From the NCBI GenBank assembly GCA_020137815.1, contig CM035358.1:2838292-2902291 (forward strand): DNA of 64,000 bases. Direction: 5' to 3'. This document shows, piece by piece, positions 12,643-23,720 of this stretch. A model generated the notes under the pieces. The model was not told the DNA's origin, searched no databases, and was given only the letters and a program-made list of their open reading frames with translations. The position numbers and the translations under genes were made by a program. How positions within the stretch are numbered: position 1 is the stretch's first letter; each line of letters begins with the position of its first letter. This DNA is from Hormiphora californensis. Taxonomy: Eukaryota; Ctenophora; Tentaculata; Cydippida; Pleurobrachiidae.

Positions 12643-15600
12643 TGTGTATCTCTTTAATTTCCGGGAGCTATAAGATACAGGTCTGATCCAGTACACTAAC
12701 TGTTACCAGGTTTCAATGTCCTATAGCCCACAGATACAAAGTGTGGTTCAGAAAGATCAGAAGGAGATTACGGATGATAATGATGCAAATGTGATGAAAA
12801 TGAGATGGTTGAGATTCCCCTTCATCTTCTTCTATTCTCTAACTATCTAACTATATTATATTCTCTAATGTGTTTATGGTTGAGATCTCTATCTCTCCTT
12901 CTCGAACTTTGTTTACAACCTATCAACCTCATTTCTCCTCCACCACCACACCAAAGCTCACACCACCACGTTACTGCAACTGAGCAGACAGCACTGCCCA
13001 GCTCACACCTTAAATCTGTCTTTGTGAGTTAGGACTGGAAAGAGGATGTATGATTGTGATAGTGAAACTAGGGCCGCACATTGTGTTCGGCAAGCCGTAC
13101 AGAGAGATTGTTCTAGAACGGTGGGTCACTTAAATCGTCGCAATGATTTTCTCTCTCCTTCTCTCTCCTCTCTTTCTTGACGAACCAGTACGATCCTCTT
13201 TATGCACATAATCGAGACATATGTAATTAGTTACATCAACCGTATGCCGTATATTTCACTCTCTCTCTCCCTCTCCCTCTCTATCTCTCTCTCACTCTCC
13301 AGTATGACAAATCAGAGGCCAAGTAGGTAAAATCCTAATCTAATATGATCTGCAGCAGAGCTGATCCTTTTTTCCACTCTCAGTCTTGAACCCATTTAGC
13401 GACTTTCTAGACCAAATTTAAATTTAAATCATGTCAAGGGAATCCCTTTCGGCTTTCCCTTATTCTAATCCTCAACCCTTTTTACTCCTTCAACTACCCC
13501 CATGGCCCATATATAATGGACTCAGCTTGCACATTACCCACAAAGCCATAAACCCTGCTGGATTGGGCCAGCAGTGTGGGCATCACTAGGGGGGAAGGGG
13601 AGACTTGTTATTTGGCTCATGTCCCATTTGCAGGATAAGCCGGTCTCCTGGAAGCGATCGTGAACCGGCGGGGTAAAAAACTGCTTATAGCCTCCTGCAG
13701 ATCTACACCAAAATAATGGCACAGTATTATTGAGACAGAGCTCTGTGTGACACTGAATAGTGAATACTGGTCGGGTACTGATCATTCATTACCATAATTG
13801 TAGTATAGGGTTTCATTTAGTACTGTGTTTATAGGTTACTAGGGTACGTGCTTTTAGTAACAACATTAACAGCATAATGAGCCCTAGCAGCAGTTATCTG
13901 CTGACCACCTGTCTCTCTTCCTTTCTCTCTGCCCTCTTCGCTCGGTCCCCTCTTTATCTCCCTATATTATCATAAAATATGCATAAGATATTCTGAATAA
14001 TAAGATAATAATCTAATAACCTAGCCAATAACATTTTCTTAAGAAGTATACTACGCTCTGTGCGTGTTTTAATAGTACATTCCGTGTTTGCTACTACATT
14101 AACATGCAGGGAATTACTTGCTAATAAACTTCTCCTGCCACTTCCCCAAACCACTTTACTTTTTTAATTTTCTCTCATTCTCCTCACCTCTCTCATTCCC
14201 TCACCTTTCTCTCTCTTTCTCTCTCCCCTTCGTGTACATGTCGGACATTTGAATGAATTTGTCCAGAAGGTGAAAGGAAAGCGCGGCTAGTAGCCGAGCT
14301 ACTTAGCCTTCTGCAGAGGGCAGAGAGAGAGGGAGGGAGAAATACAGGGAGAGAGAAATGCGGAGAGAAAGAATAATGAGACTAGGTTCACACAGTAGGT
14401 ATACACGTAGACTTGTATGCAGATGGGCTTATGTATAATTTATGTACGATGAAACGGTCTTATAAGAGAGGGGGGGGGTTAACCTTTGTGTACGGTGTTT
14501 ACATACTGATAAATTTTCAAAGGAAATATGCGATCTAATCTGCTGCATCTTTCCGGACCGTTATGTGGATCTTTATGTGGATTTATCTACATTTTAGTGA
14601 GCTAGAGGGTGAAGATATGAAATGAGTTGTATAGACAAAATATACTCACCACACAGGACATACACACACGCCCAATCAAAGTGCAAGCCACACCGCTACT
14701 GAACTAACACGCCGAGAAAAATAGGAGTGGAGAGAGAGAGAGAAAGAGAAAGGGAGTGAGAGAGACAGAGAGAGAAAAAAAACCTCTTGAATATGAACAC
14801 CCAACCCACATCCGTATGCGTTTTCAATGCATTGTATGTCTGAAACTACTGTCTAAAAGGCATAGAGGAGGGGAGTGGGGAGGGATATACAGGACAAAGG
14901 GGAGTAGTCTTGAGAGATAATAAAATTGCGGTCCATTATCGATAAGTACAAACCACATAAAACACTTTAAATACCGGCGATAAAACGCACAAAGGGTTAT
15001 CTTACTAATGGCACCACTAAGTGGATCTCAATCAAGCTTAGACCACGAACAGATGATATATCTTTGATTTATCGTTGATATGTCACGTCCATTATATATG
15101 TCTTAAAATCTAGTGACCATTAAAAACACTAAACAGTACACATACAGCAATATTTTACCAAATTGGAAGCAGCAGTTACACTCACCGAAATGGCGAGAGG
15201 TTGAGTACAATAATCCTCGGTCGTTTGTAAGTTTTGGTCGTCAAAGGAGGGACCATACTTGGCGGGTGGAGCAAGCCATTTTGCAACAAAATACAACGAG
15301 GGGTCCTGTGCTAAATTCGACTCAAGAGACTTTCCGCCTCCTGCACATGCGGCTGTTTTCATCCAACGCGACTTTTGCATAGCTTGATTCAAAGTGACGC
15401 GCACGCTCGCTTATTTTAATGCGTCGCGCTATTTTGCAGTGAAATATAAAACATCCCGCGGCGTCCGCATCGGCATTACGAAATATTTCTTCGTATCGTT
15501 TTTTCTTCAGGAGTGGTGGATTGTGAAGCCACTCTTGTTGTGTCCCTCTCCCACCTTCTCCGTGTGCCAACACAACACTATACTGGTACACCCGCACTGC

Positions 15601-15729
15601 ACAGTCGTGTTCCATTTTTTCCGATTTTTTCTTCCGTTTTCCGGATTTTTTGAAAAAATCTCAAAATGAAAACAAAATTCAGGTTCTTCAGTTGCAAAGC
15701 GCTGCCTTATCCCGCTATCGGGGGCCAGC

Positions 15730-16420
15730 AATGTTTGCCAAGTTCTTCAGACAATCTGGCATTTCACCACAACCCACAGTCACGAAGAATAAGGTAATAG
15801 CAACCTCTGAGTCCTGTCACGCCCTTTCTGTCGTCACCAGACCCCGTTTGGCGTATGCAGTGCAGTCTGCAGGTCGGTGCCGGCAAGCGTTAAAATCTGG
15901 GTGTTTCGTGAGTGCTGACAAACGGGTTTTCAGGTTTTGGACTAAAGTAGGGTTTGGATTGGGGTTAGGCCTTGACATTTCTTACCAGATAAACTTTGAA
16001 TTAGCCAAAACGGTTGAGTGGTTTGGCGGTTAGAGCCATTTTAGTGAATAGACAGAATCAGATAGAATCAACTTTTTTGGCAGTGCGCAGTGCGCACTGC
16101 GCACCTGTAAACAGGCTACCAAACACCCAGATCGTAACGGCGCACGTCGGTGCCACCAGACAGGCCAACTCATAGATGATAGAACGACTACAGGAGCCAG
16201 GAGGCGTACTACGTCACGGTCATACCATTATCCCAAAATCGGTTGATCAGCCGACGAAAAAACTTTCCGACCAGTTGAATTGTTCACATTTTCTTTTTAC
16301 ACAGTTTCAAGCGACTCAACAGACCAGTGGGCAGTGGGAAAGACTTTTAGTTCATAGAGGGTTCCTAGATATACTTCTTCTGAAAAAGCTGTTTTCTTTC
16401 TCAACAAGTTTTCTTTCTTA
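15730..16420 (+). CDS. Weak candidate two-exon gene
   Basis: An ATG at about 15731 opens MFAKFFRQSGISPQPTVTK and ends at a good donor (AAG then GTAATA, phase 0). A possible acceptor (TTTTTACACAG, about 16294-16304) starts an open segment in the same phase that ends in a stop near 16421. The joined product would be about 60 residues. I recognise no family. The intervening region is partly open in the same frame, so the call rests only on splice-site appearance. Confidence 0.18.
16083..16104. promoter_or_regulatory. 22-bp palindrome of GCGCA motifs
   Basis: A perfect palindrome built from TGCGCAGTGCGCA-type half sites. The motif resembles the NRF-1 consensus (YGCGCAYGCGCR), usually promoter-proximal. 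Function here is inferred only from the motif. Confidence 0.35.
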
Positions 16421-16849
16421 ATTCGATGTAGAAAGAGTTTAAATGAGGTAAACTTTGTTGCTAATTTTCTATTTCTGCCATAATAATTATTATCCTTCCT
16501 ATAAACTCCCGTTGTAAGGCCCCCAGACTATAAAAAGTGTTTTGAGTTACTAAGTTTAGAGGCAGTCCTTTGTTCTCTAGAATAACGCGTCTGTCCTATG
16601 CCGGAAACAACTAAACAATGGGATAAAACACGCTCTCCAGTCTCGGCTAAACACAGTCTCAGTTTATATTTGTTTCTTCATCTTGCATCAACATCTTTAT
16701 CAGGCTAGGGATCTACTAACTTTAACACCTTTTTCCCCTCTGAAGTGAAAGGGCCTTATTGTGAACAATGCCGGTGGTAGTCCATCATTAACACGTCTTG
16801 TAACTAAAGATTTTTCACACATATCAATGGCACCTTTAGTCAGAACAGC

Positions 16850-16857
16850 TATTTAAA
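16850..16857 (+). promoter_or_regulatory. TATA-like box of the secreted-protein gene
   Basis: TATTTAAA lies about 40 nt upstream of the ATG at 16896. A pyrimidine-rich, CA-containing stretch about 25-30 nt downstream of it could be the initiator. The very short 5' UTR fits a highly expressed small secreted protein. Confidence 0.45.
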
Positions 16858-16895
16858 AAGCCCCTCCCATCTCTCACACATTCACCGATTCAACA

Positions 16896-17933
16896 ATGAA
16901 GATAGCTGTAGTGATCATTGGAGCTCTTCTCCTTATCTCCGTTTCTGCACGACGTGGTGGTGGCGGTGGTCACGATGGTGGCAGGGACAGGGACGACCAA
17001 GACCATCATGATCGGGACAGGGACGACCAAGACCGTCCTCGACCACCCCCTCGAGGCCCCATGATCAAGAACCCCAGGAAGGTGAAAGCGGAACAGGGAG
17101 GAAAAGCCATTCTGAAGTTCGCCATCATGGGAGGAAAGCCCCTGGACGCCACCAAGGTTTCTATCGTCAAAATGCTGCCAGGTGGATTTGAAACTGAGAG
17201 CAGGTTTGAGTTCAAACTAGCTGAACTTGACTCCGAGGATATCGAGGGACGGTTCGAGCATGTTTTGGTGGGAAAGGCTGCTCTTGGGAATGTGACATGT
17301 AACGATCAGGCCCGATACAGGATCAAGTACACTTGTGGAAAGAAGGAGGAGGAGGAGGAGGAGATGTTCGAGCGAGATGTGGATGTGGAGAAATCCGGAC
17401 ATGGAGGTCGTCAGGGACACTTTGGGTTGATGGTTGAGGATTGTCCCCGACCCACCCGGGAACCCCGATATTTGAAGCGAGAGTCTGTTTCCGCACCTTC
17501 CATCCGAGTGAGGCCAGTCCACCAGGGACAAACTGATGGAAAGGTTATCGTCGACTTCTGGATCTACGGAAATGACGCTCTGGACGAGGACTGCTGTCAG
17601 CATTGTTAAACTTGGCAGGGATAAGACTGAGGAGGAATCTCGATTTGTCTTCAAGCTGGCCACCGAGGAGACGGATGGAGGAAGGTATTCTGTCATCATG
17701 AAGGGACGAGCTGCAATGGATAACCTTGCTTGTGAGGACATGTCCAGGTATCTTGTAAATACGGTGAGTACGCTTCTGGAAACTTCTCTGTACTCATTGT
17801 GGATTGTATGGAGCCTCGACCTACTCGGGAGCCTCGACCTACCCGGGAGCCTCGACCTACTCGGGAACCACGACCTACTCGGGAGCCCCGACCTGCAGAA
17901 AAGCGAAATCCTGGCCCTGAATTCTGGTATTAA
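16896..17933 (+). CDS. Secreted protein with two related domains and compensating frameshifts
   Basis: The ATG opens a clear signal peptide (about residues 1-18, MKIAVVIIGALLLISVSA), then a Gly/His/Asp/Arg-rich segment with repeated DRDDQD, then a domain of about 95 residues (GKAILKF...VSIVK...SRFEFKL) with two cysteines and a Glu-rich loop, ending in a PTREPR linker. A second copy follows (GKVIVDFWIYGNDALD...). Its frame is broken near 17590 by one extra base (an in-frame stop would follow at 17607) and restored near 17755 by one missing base, so the C-terminal NFSVLIVDC segment and the 18-nt repeated PTREPR tail return to the original frame. A stop at 17931 then ends the protein. The domain could be an Ig-like beta sandwich; this is inference. 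The balanced pair suggests sequencing error or a very recent lesion rather than decay. Family not recognised. Confidence 0.7.
17812..17892 (+). repeat. 18-nt tandem repeat coding Arg-Pro-Thr-Arg-Glu-Pro
   Basis: About four to five copies of GAGCCTCGACCTACTCGG-like units inside the C-terminal tail of the secreted protein. In the restored frame they give a basic, proline-rich hexapeptide repeat that also appears once in the linker after the first domain. Confidence 0.8.
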
Positions 17934-18616
17934 TCTGCTTGCGTAAAATTGAGATTCCTTGTTGTTATTTTCTACAGATCTTATAAAACGATCATGCATC
18001 ACACCAAGTACCTACCACATTGCTACATCATACAAGTACCATATCATTCATGCCATCACTATAATAACGGGGTACCGCATCAATCATATTTCTGATGAAT
18101 TTCATTGTCGTGGCGGCATTTTCTTGATCTTAGCGAATGTATGTACATCACACTATAATACACTGGGTTTATCGGTATGAAATAATATGCCTTATAAGAG
18201 GGGCATGATATATTGGAAGGTGCAAGCCAGCTAAGTAAACTGGAATTAGGAGAGAATTGGGGGCGTGTCTGTAGTGTGGCATCATACCTCTCTCTCTCCT
18301 TGTATCATACCTCTCTCTCCTTGTATTGTATTGTGACAATGTGACCTTCCCCCTCTGAGCGTGTACTGATTTAGTGAACATTATATGTTGCCTTAGAGCA
18401 TATCTTTAGTCCACTTCTTCGATTTGTTTCTGCATCTTAGTCCTTAGATAGTCTCATTTTGGCTCATTCACATGCTTCTTGAATCTTGATTCATCATAGT
18501 TCGTCTCCCCGAGTCCCAAATGCTTTTTGAAGCTTGGTTCTAAGCCCTAAGGTAGTTGTCGGGTTGTTCGTGATCCTAATTCTGGTACCATCATAGTGTT
18601 TTGAGCTGGTGGGGTC
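17934..18616. other. Intergenic, between secreted-protein gene and innexin 1
   Basis: No exon seen. It contains a small CT-rich duplication at about 18289-18325. Confidence 0.5.
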
Positions 18617-21600
18617 ATGGAGGCTGGTTACTTCATAGGACTCTTCAGAGACAACCTTCAACGTAATAAGATTAGTGCTAGGACCAGTATCATTCTAAAC
18701 ATGTTATATTCTGCATGTGACCCAGTCAGGGGTAAACATCTCCAATTCTGAAACACATTCCTAATCTTCAGAGGCTCTACCGAAATACAAGACTATCGAT
18801 GGAAGTATAGAACGACTCAACCGTAGAACATTAGCTACCATATTCTTTGTTCTAAGTAAGCAAACCACGTGTGTTCAAGTTGACACTTTCTGTAATTTAC
18901 TAACTGATACCATGTTCAAGTCGAGACTGTAATTTACTAACTGATACCATGTTCAAGTTAGAATTAGAATTCACTGACTAAATTGTGAAAACTAACTTGA
19001 TTTAGTAGGGACTGATCTACTAAATCTAACCTCAGGTGTTTTAAGTATTGAGGATGGGTTGCTAGGTAACAGGATAACATGTATGGGTTTTACTATTTTT
19101 AAAAACGAAGATTTTGTTAGGGTAAGTTTCTACACAATCCAAGAACAGTTTCTTTAATCGCGAATTCATCATTACATTGGCTTGTTCTCTACCTTCATTT
19201 ACTTGCATGTAGATTCATATATTAAAATCCACTATGGTATGAGCTGTCCCACTGTGCAGGATTATTGTTGGACCCAGGGTATATTTACTAACCGGTACGC
19301 CTACGACAGACCTCCCGATTCCATGCCTGCACCCGGTGTCATACCCTGTATCAGGTAATAAGATCATTGTTTTTATATTATATGTGAGCTAGAGCTGTCA
19401 CAATATATACTGCGGTATAGGCAAGCAAACACTCGTCGTGTAGATTAGTACACTCATTTGTACTCTAAAACATGTTTGAAGTTGTGAAACACACATGGTG
19501 GTATAAAGCTAAATTCAGCTGGGATTACCCTTGGATCCATCGCATCCTATTCTCGCTCTGCGAATAATAGGATCCCGGTCCGTTGAGAGCAAGAACTCAC
19601 GTGCGCGCGATATTAAAGCACGTTTTCAGCAGATCGCGCGTGATAGACCGTTTTTGGAGACCTTTTTAGCTGACCTAGCACTACTCAAAGGTCAATTATG
19701 GCCTCATTTTGCATCGTGATGAATCGGCGGGTATTTTCCCATACTCACAAGGCCATGACGATTCCCCCAGTACCCGCAGATTGTCCCAGGACCGAGTAGG
19801 AGCTTGCAGCCAGGTCTTAAATTAATTGCTCATGTTTAGCGTCAATTTTGACCCACTATTCCTCAAATGCTGATACTCGCGGGTATTTTCCGTAAAACTA
19901 GAGACAATTATCTGCCAGGAGCAACAAACGAGATGCAAATCGGTTCGGTAGTTCCTTGCAGCCAGGTCTTTGAAAAAGTTTGCTCTAAAATCAATAACGC
20001 GCCGGAGGCCTAGATGTGAGATCGATCTCACTCAGGCATCAATGTGGCCAAGGATTACCCAATCTTGCCTTGCTTAACCCTCTTTCCGCGTGCTCTGCGG
20101 GTTTGAACAACAAAACAAACCCTATCTAACTGCAGGTCTATAGACGGGTACAAGTGTTCCAATGAGGAACAAAAGAAGCAGATAGTGTTTCATCTGTGGT
20201 ACCAGTGGGTTCCAATGTTCTTTATACTCAGTGCTGGCATCTTCTACCTTCCTTATATCAGTAAGTAACAACCAGGAACCGACCGGACCAAGTAAACAAT
20301 CAATCAGAGCTCGTTATTTAGGTCACGTGACTGGTTATCAGCCAATCAGGGACCAGTATTTCCTGATTCGGTTCTATTTTGTTGTTAGTGTTGCCACGTG
20401 AAATGTCTCAACTCACGAGAGAGGAGGTACAACCTAAACTACATATATTTCAAGATCCAACTCATTTCAGTAACCCGTGGATCCATAGTGGGTAAATTGT
20501 CACGGTTTGTGGACAGCCTCCAGAAACCAGATGATTTAGTTGGGGAGGGAGGATCGGCAGAACGGCTGGGGAAACTTCTCTACTATTGGATCGATATGAA
20601 TCTTCAAAAACGGTTCGTGATTGCCTTATATTTGTCCAAACATTTTCGATCTGAAAGGCCCGGTACATCGATGGCCAAACGTGCTATTGTTTGTTTAGAC
20701 TGTGATACCACGCAATTCCAATTTGCAATTCCAACCTTTCAGATACCAGGCGAATCCCTTTGTTCAGTTTACAGTTCCATTTGTTCAGCTCCTAACTAAA
20801 GCGGCCTATCTAGCTGTTTCTACTGGACATTTCTATGTAACAGGTAGGTTTGAGTTTGAACCTTCGAGGGGTATCTAAATGATGGTATAATATCACTCGC
20901 GAACTGTTCTTCAAACAGCTGTCATATCATAATTGGTAACCTAATCTGTCTTCTACCTACTCTGTGACAGAGGCTCTGTCTCCTACCTCTACATTATCTT
21001 TCTGATTTTGTACTATTTCTCCTACATCATCTCTCTTGCCCCAACTACGAACACAATCGTCTCTCTTGCCCCCAACTACTAACGTACAATCGTCTCTCTT
21101 GCCGGCCCAACTACTAACACACTCATCTCTCTTGCCTTCAACTACTAACGTACAATCCTACAGGTCTGATGTTTCCCATTGGAAATTACTACAGGCTGGG
21201 TATAACCTGGCACATTGCCGAGACTGATAACTACACTCATGTGGGTGATGTCTTGTTCCCCAAAATGGCCGGGTGTCTGGTCCAGAAGTACACCAGTTCA
21301 GGTCAGTCAAAACATTCTGAGTCCCTGTCACACTTCTTTTTATTTTTTGTTGTTGTCAACTACACGAACTACGACGATATATTAAATCTGTGAAGTTAGA
21401 CCACCGTTTTCTATCCTTTGAACGACTAATAAGTAACCAAGCCCCTGTATGTCACTGTGTACTGCACTTTGAACGGCGTGTTGATATTGATTTCCTAATG
21501 CAGGTATAAGCCAGGAGGCGGGTATGTGTAACCTAGCTCCTAACGTAGTGTTCCAGTATCTCTTCCTGATAACATGGTGGTGTGTTGCAATCATAACCGG

Positions 21601-23275
21601 TGAGTTGTTTTGGCAGGAACCGACCGAAACAAGTAAACAACCAATCAGAAATCGTTATATAGGTCACGTGACTAGTTATCAGCCAATCAGGGACCAGTGT
21701 TTCCTGATTCGATCGGTTCCTGTTTTTTGACAGCTGCTGTTTGAACGAAACAAGAGTTTGTAACACTGGCATCTGATTCTTGTTGTGATGGGTTGACCAA
21801 TACCCTTCCATTAGTCATATAGTTTTTACTAGCGAAGTAACTACCCTCCGACCTCTTTTCAGCTCTCAATCTGCTGAGTCTACTAAAGGGTATAGGAGAG
21901 TTGTTTGTCCATCAGTTTATCTACAAGATCTTTAAACACGACCTAGATGTATCGTATGATAGGAGCAATGGCCAAAGTAGCACAGAATACAGAGGTAAAC
22001 AATCATACTACTTACTAAGCAAATTGTGTGACAGAGATCACCTAGCAACTACACTTGCACGTGCAATTATTAGAGAGACCTGGAGATCTCTCTCCCGGTT
22101 GCAGTTGGGTACCAAGGGGAAATTCAATTCTGCACGTGCATTCTTTTACTTCTGTCCTGATGTCTAGCTCTTCCACCCCAAGCGCTATTCGGCAACGGTT
22201 ATATGGGTCCAGAAGATCTGCTGCTGTCAGAGAGCAGGCTAGAGAATATGACAGATTACGCCAACGTGTTCAAGTGAGCCAATCAACGACTACGGATAGC
22301 TTTACCCAACGTCGCCCAAGGGTGATTACTCCAGTCGAATAAAGAAATCTCCGAATCGGCTACGTAGCGGCCAAGTTTTCACGTGATGAATTTCTGGAAC
22401 AGCACTGCATCAGGCACCTCCATGACATTGATCTCTTAAATTCGGACCTTGACATTGTCAGGAAGCCCAGAGCGTACAACAACATGAGTAGGGAGAAAGT
22501 GAGAGATAGGCTAGGAACGGATGGTGCAGGTGATGTCAGCGTTCCCTAATCCAGTTACCATTTCCCCGAAATTCGCCCGTAGGGCGAACGGGCCTACTAG
22601 TAGTTTATTATGGGATTTAGTGTGGGAGGATAATAATTGATATTTAATTCCATGATTACATATTTAATTGTCCGTATCACCGAATACTTTCACCATTACA
22701 AAAATCTCACTGATAAAGATTTCAATTTCAGGTCCAACAAAGGATGATACTCAGATAATATTCGCGTATTATGACCTCAGTTCCCACATTATGTTTCACC
22801 TAATTTCTGACAACGTTCATCCTGCTATTCTCGCTCTCGGGCTTAGGTATGTGTTCGCCGTTCGGATGACCGTTCTTGGACTCGCTATTTTGTAATGGGT
22901 TGCATTGGTCATTGAGTATGGTCTACCCGCTCTTATCCACACACGACATGGCGAGAGAGTGCAGCGTAGGAGGGGGTAGAGACAAGGGGGACCTTGTACC
23001 CAAGGTTGGTCAATGGTTGCAATGTTTAATCTCATTTCCTTCCATACAGGTTCACAGCAGAGCGGATACGAGACGAGATGGGACGAGATGAGGAACTTCG
23101 TCAATTCGTTATGTCGAGAATTCACGAACATGGTGGTCACAATGGAGAGAGTTCTGGTGGTAACCATGGCAACCAACCAGGGGGCAGGGGGATATCGTTA
23201 AATGCAGTCCGTAAGGGCTATAAATCGTTGTTACCAAAGACTAAGAAATTGAAAGACGGTTCGACGCAGTTGTAG
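18617..23275 (+). CDS. Innexin 1 (gap-junction channel protein), intact, 12 exons
   Basis: Exons: 18617-18662, 18772-18855, 19036-19121, 19260-19354, 20136-20260, 20471-20612, 20743-20843, 21164-21301, 21504-21599, 21863-21994, 22732-22846, 23050-23275. All have AG/GT borders and compatible phases, giving 461 residues. The start MEAGYFIGLFRDN matches the paralogue. TM1 lies at about 34-52, split by an intron. The first loop has cysteines near 60 and 75 (in DYCW), and PGVIPC. WYQWVP at 125-130 opens TM2. TM3 is at about 205-226. The second loop carries ETDNYTHVGDVLFPKMAGC and a second cysteine (GMC), and TM4 follows (FQYLFLITWW). The C-terminal tail is Gly/His/Asn-rich then Lys-rich. Innexins form hexameric or octameric plasma-membrane channels joining neighbouring cells or opening to the outside. 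It lies head-to-tail with innexin 2, about 450 nt apart. Confidence 0.95.
18870..18962 (+). repeat. Short tandem repeat in innexin 1 intron 2
   Basis: A unit of about 37 nt (CTGTAATTTACTAACTGATA...) is present twice, with a partial third copy. Non-coding. Confidence 0.75.
20274..20376 (+). mobile_element. MITE copy A (about 103 bp)
   Basis: Begins AGGAACCGACCGG and ends near ATTCGGTTCT, with the inner sequence GGTCACGTGACTGGTTATCAG shared with copy B 1.3 kb away. It starts 13 nt after the 5' splice site of innexin 1 exon 5. No coding capacity, so it would depend on a transposase elsewhere. Confidence 0.75.
21615..21721 (+). mobile_element. MITE copy B (about 107 bp)
   Basis: Terminal inverted repeats AGGAACCGACCGA at the left and TCGATCGGTTCCT at the right. 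The interior is nearly identical to copy A, including GGTCACGTGAC and CAGCCAATCAGGGACCAGT. It starts 15 nt after the 5' splice site of innexin 1 exon 9. Its termini resemble those of the 1.3-kb element in the paralogous intron of innexin 2. Confidence 0.8.
22160..22549 (+). pseudogene. Open frame with one in-frame stop inside innexin 1 intron 10
   Basis: From an ATG at 22160 a frame of 130 codons runs to 22549 with a single internal stop at 22340. It is charged and partly heptad-like (REQAREYDRLRQRVQ, then SRDEFLEQHCIRHLHDID). It does not align with innexins, and the exons on either side splice over it. It may be a decayed retro-inserted or transposon-derived fragment, or chance; family not recognised. 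Confidence 0.25.
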
Positions 23276-23720
23276 TAGTGTGTTAATAGTTTTAGATGGT
23301 ATATTTATTTGATTGTTTTGAGCTGGTTTTAAGACGAAATATATAATTATTAAGATGTATGTAATTTTGTTTCTATTTTTATTCCAACTTCACCCTCTCC
23401 AAAACTATTTGTATACTTCTTTGTGCCCGAAATAGAACACATGTGCACCACGTGTGTGGGCATGTTTGTTTATCTAATGTCTCTACTCAAATCACAAATG
23501 TGACACAGCATTTATCCCTCACATCCCCCACAACAGACAGCAGCTTGTTACCACGCGGTGTGTGTGTCGACATTTTGTCTTGTACCTCTGCAGTCTGGGT
23601 CTTGTAGATACCAGCTCCTGCCCCAGCTTCAAGCCTGCAGTAGATCTACCCTCCTACAATTGCGTCTTGAGGTGATATCCCGTGATCTTCCCTGCTTGCT
23701 GATCATATAATATCAGCGTG
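23276..23720. promoter_or_regulatory. Short intergenic region: innexin 1 terminator side and innexin 2 promoter side
   Basis: Only 445 nt separate the stop of innexin 1 from the start of innexin 2. The first 100 nt are AT-rich and probably 3' UTR. The rest should hold the innexin 2 promoter unless the genes share a transcript. No TATA box is obvious. Confidence 0.4.

Noticed and set aside
17217-18002. 261-residue minus-strand frame opposite the secreted-protein gene
   Set aside because: It is the antisense shadow of a conserved two-domain coding region. Its Ser/Arg/Leu repeats mirror the PTREPR repeat.
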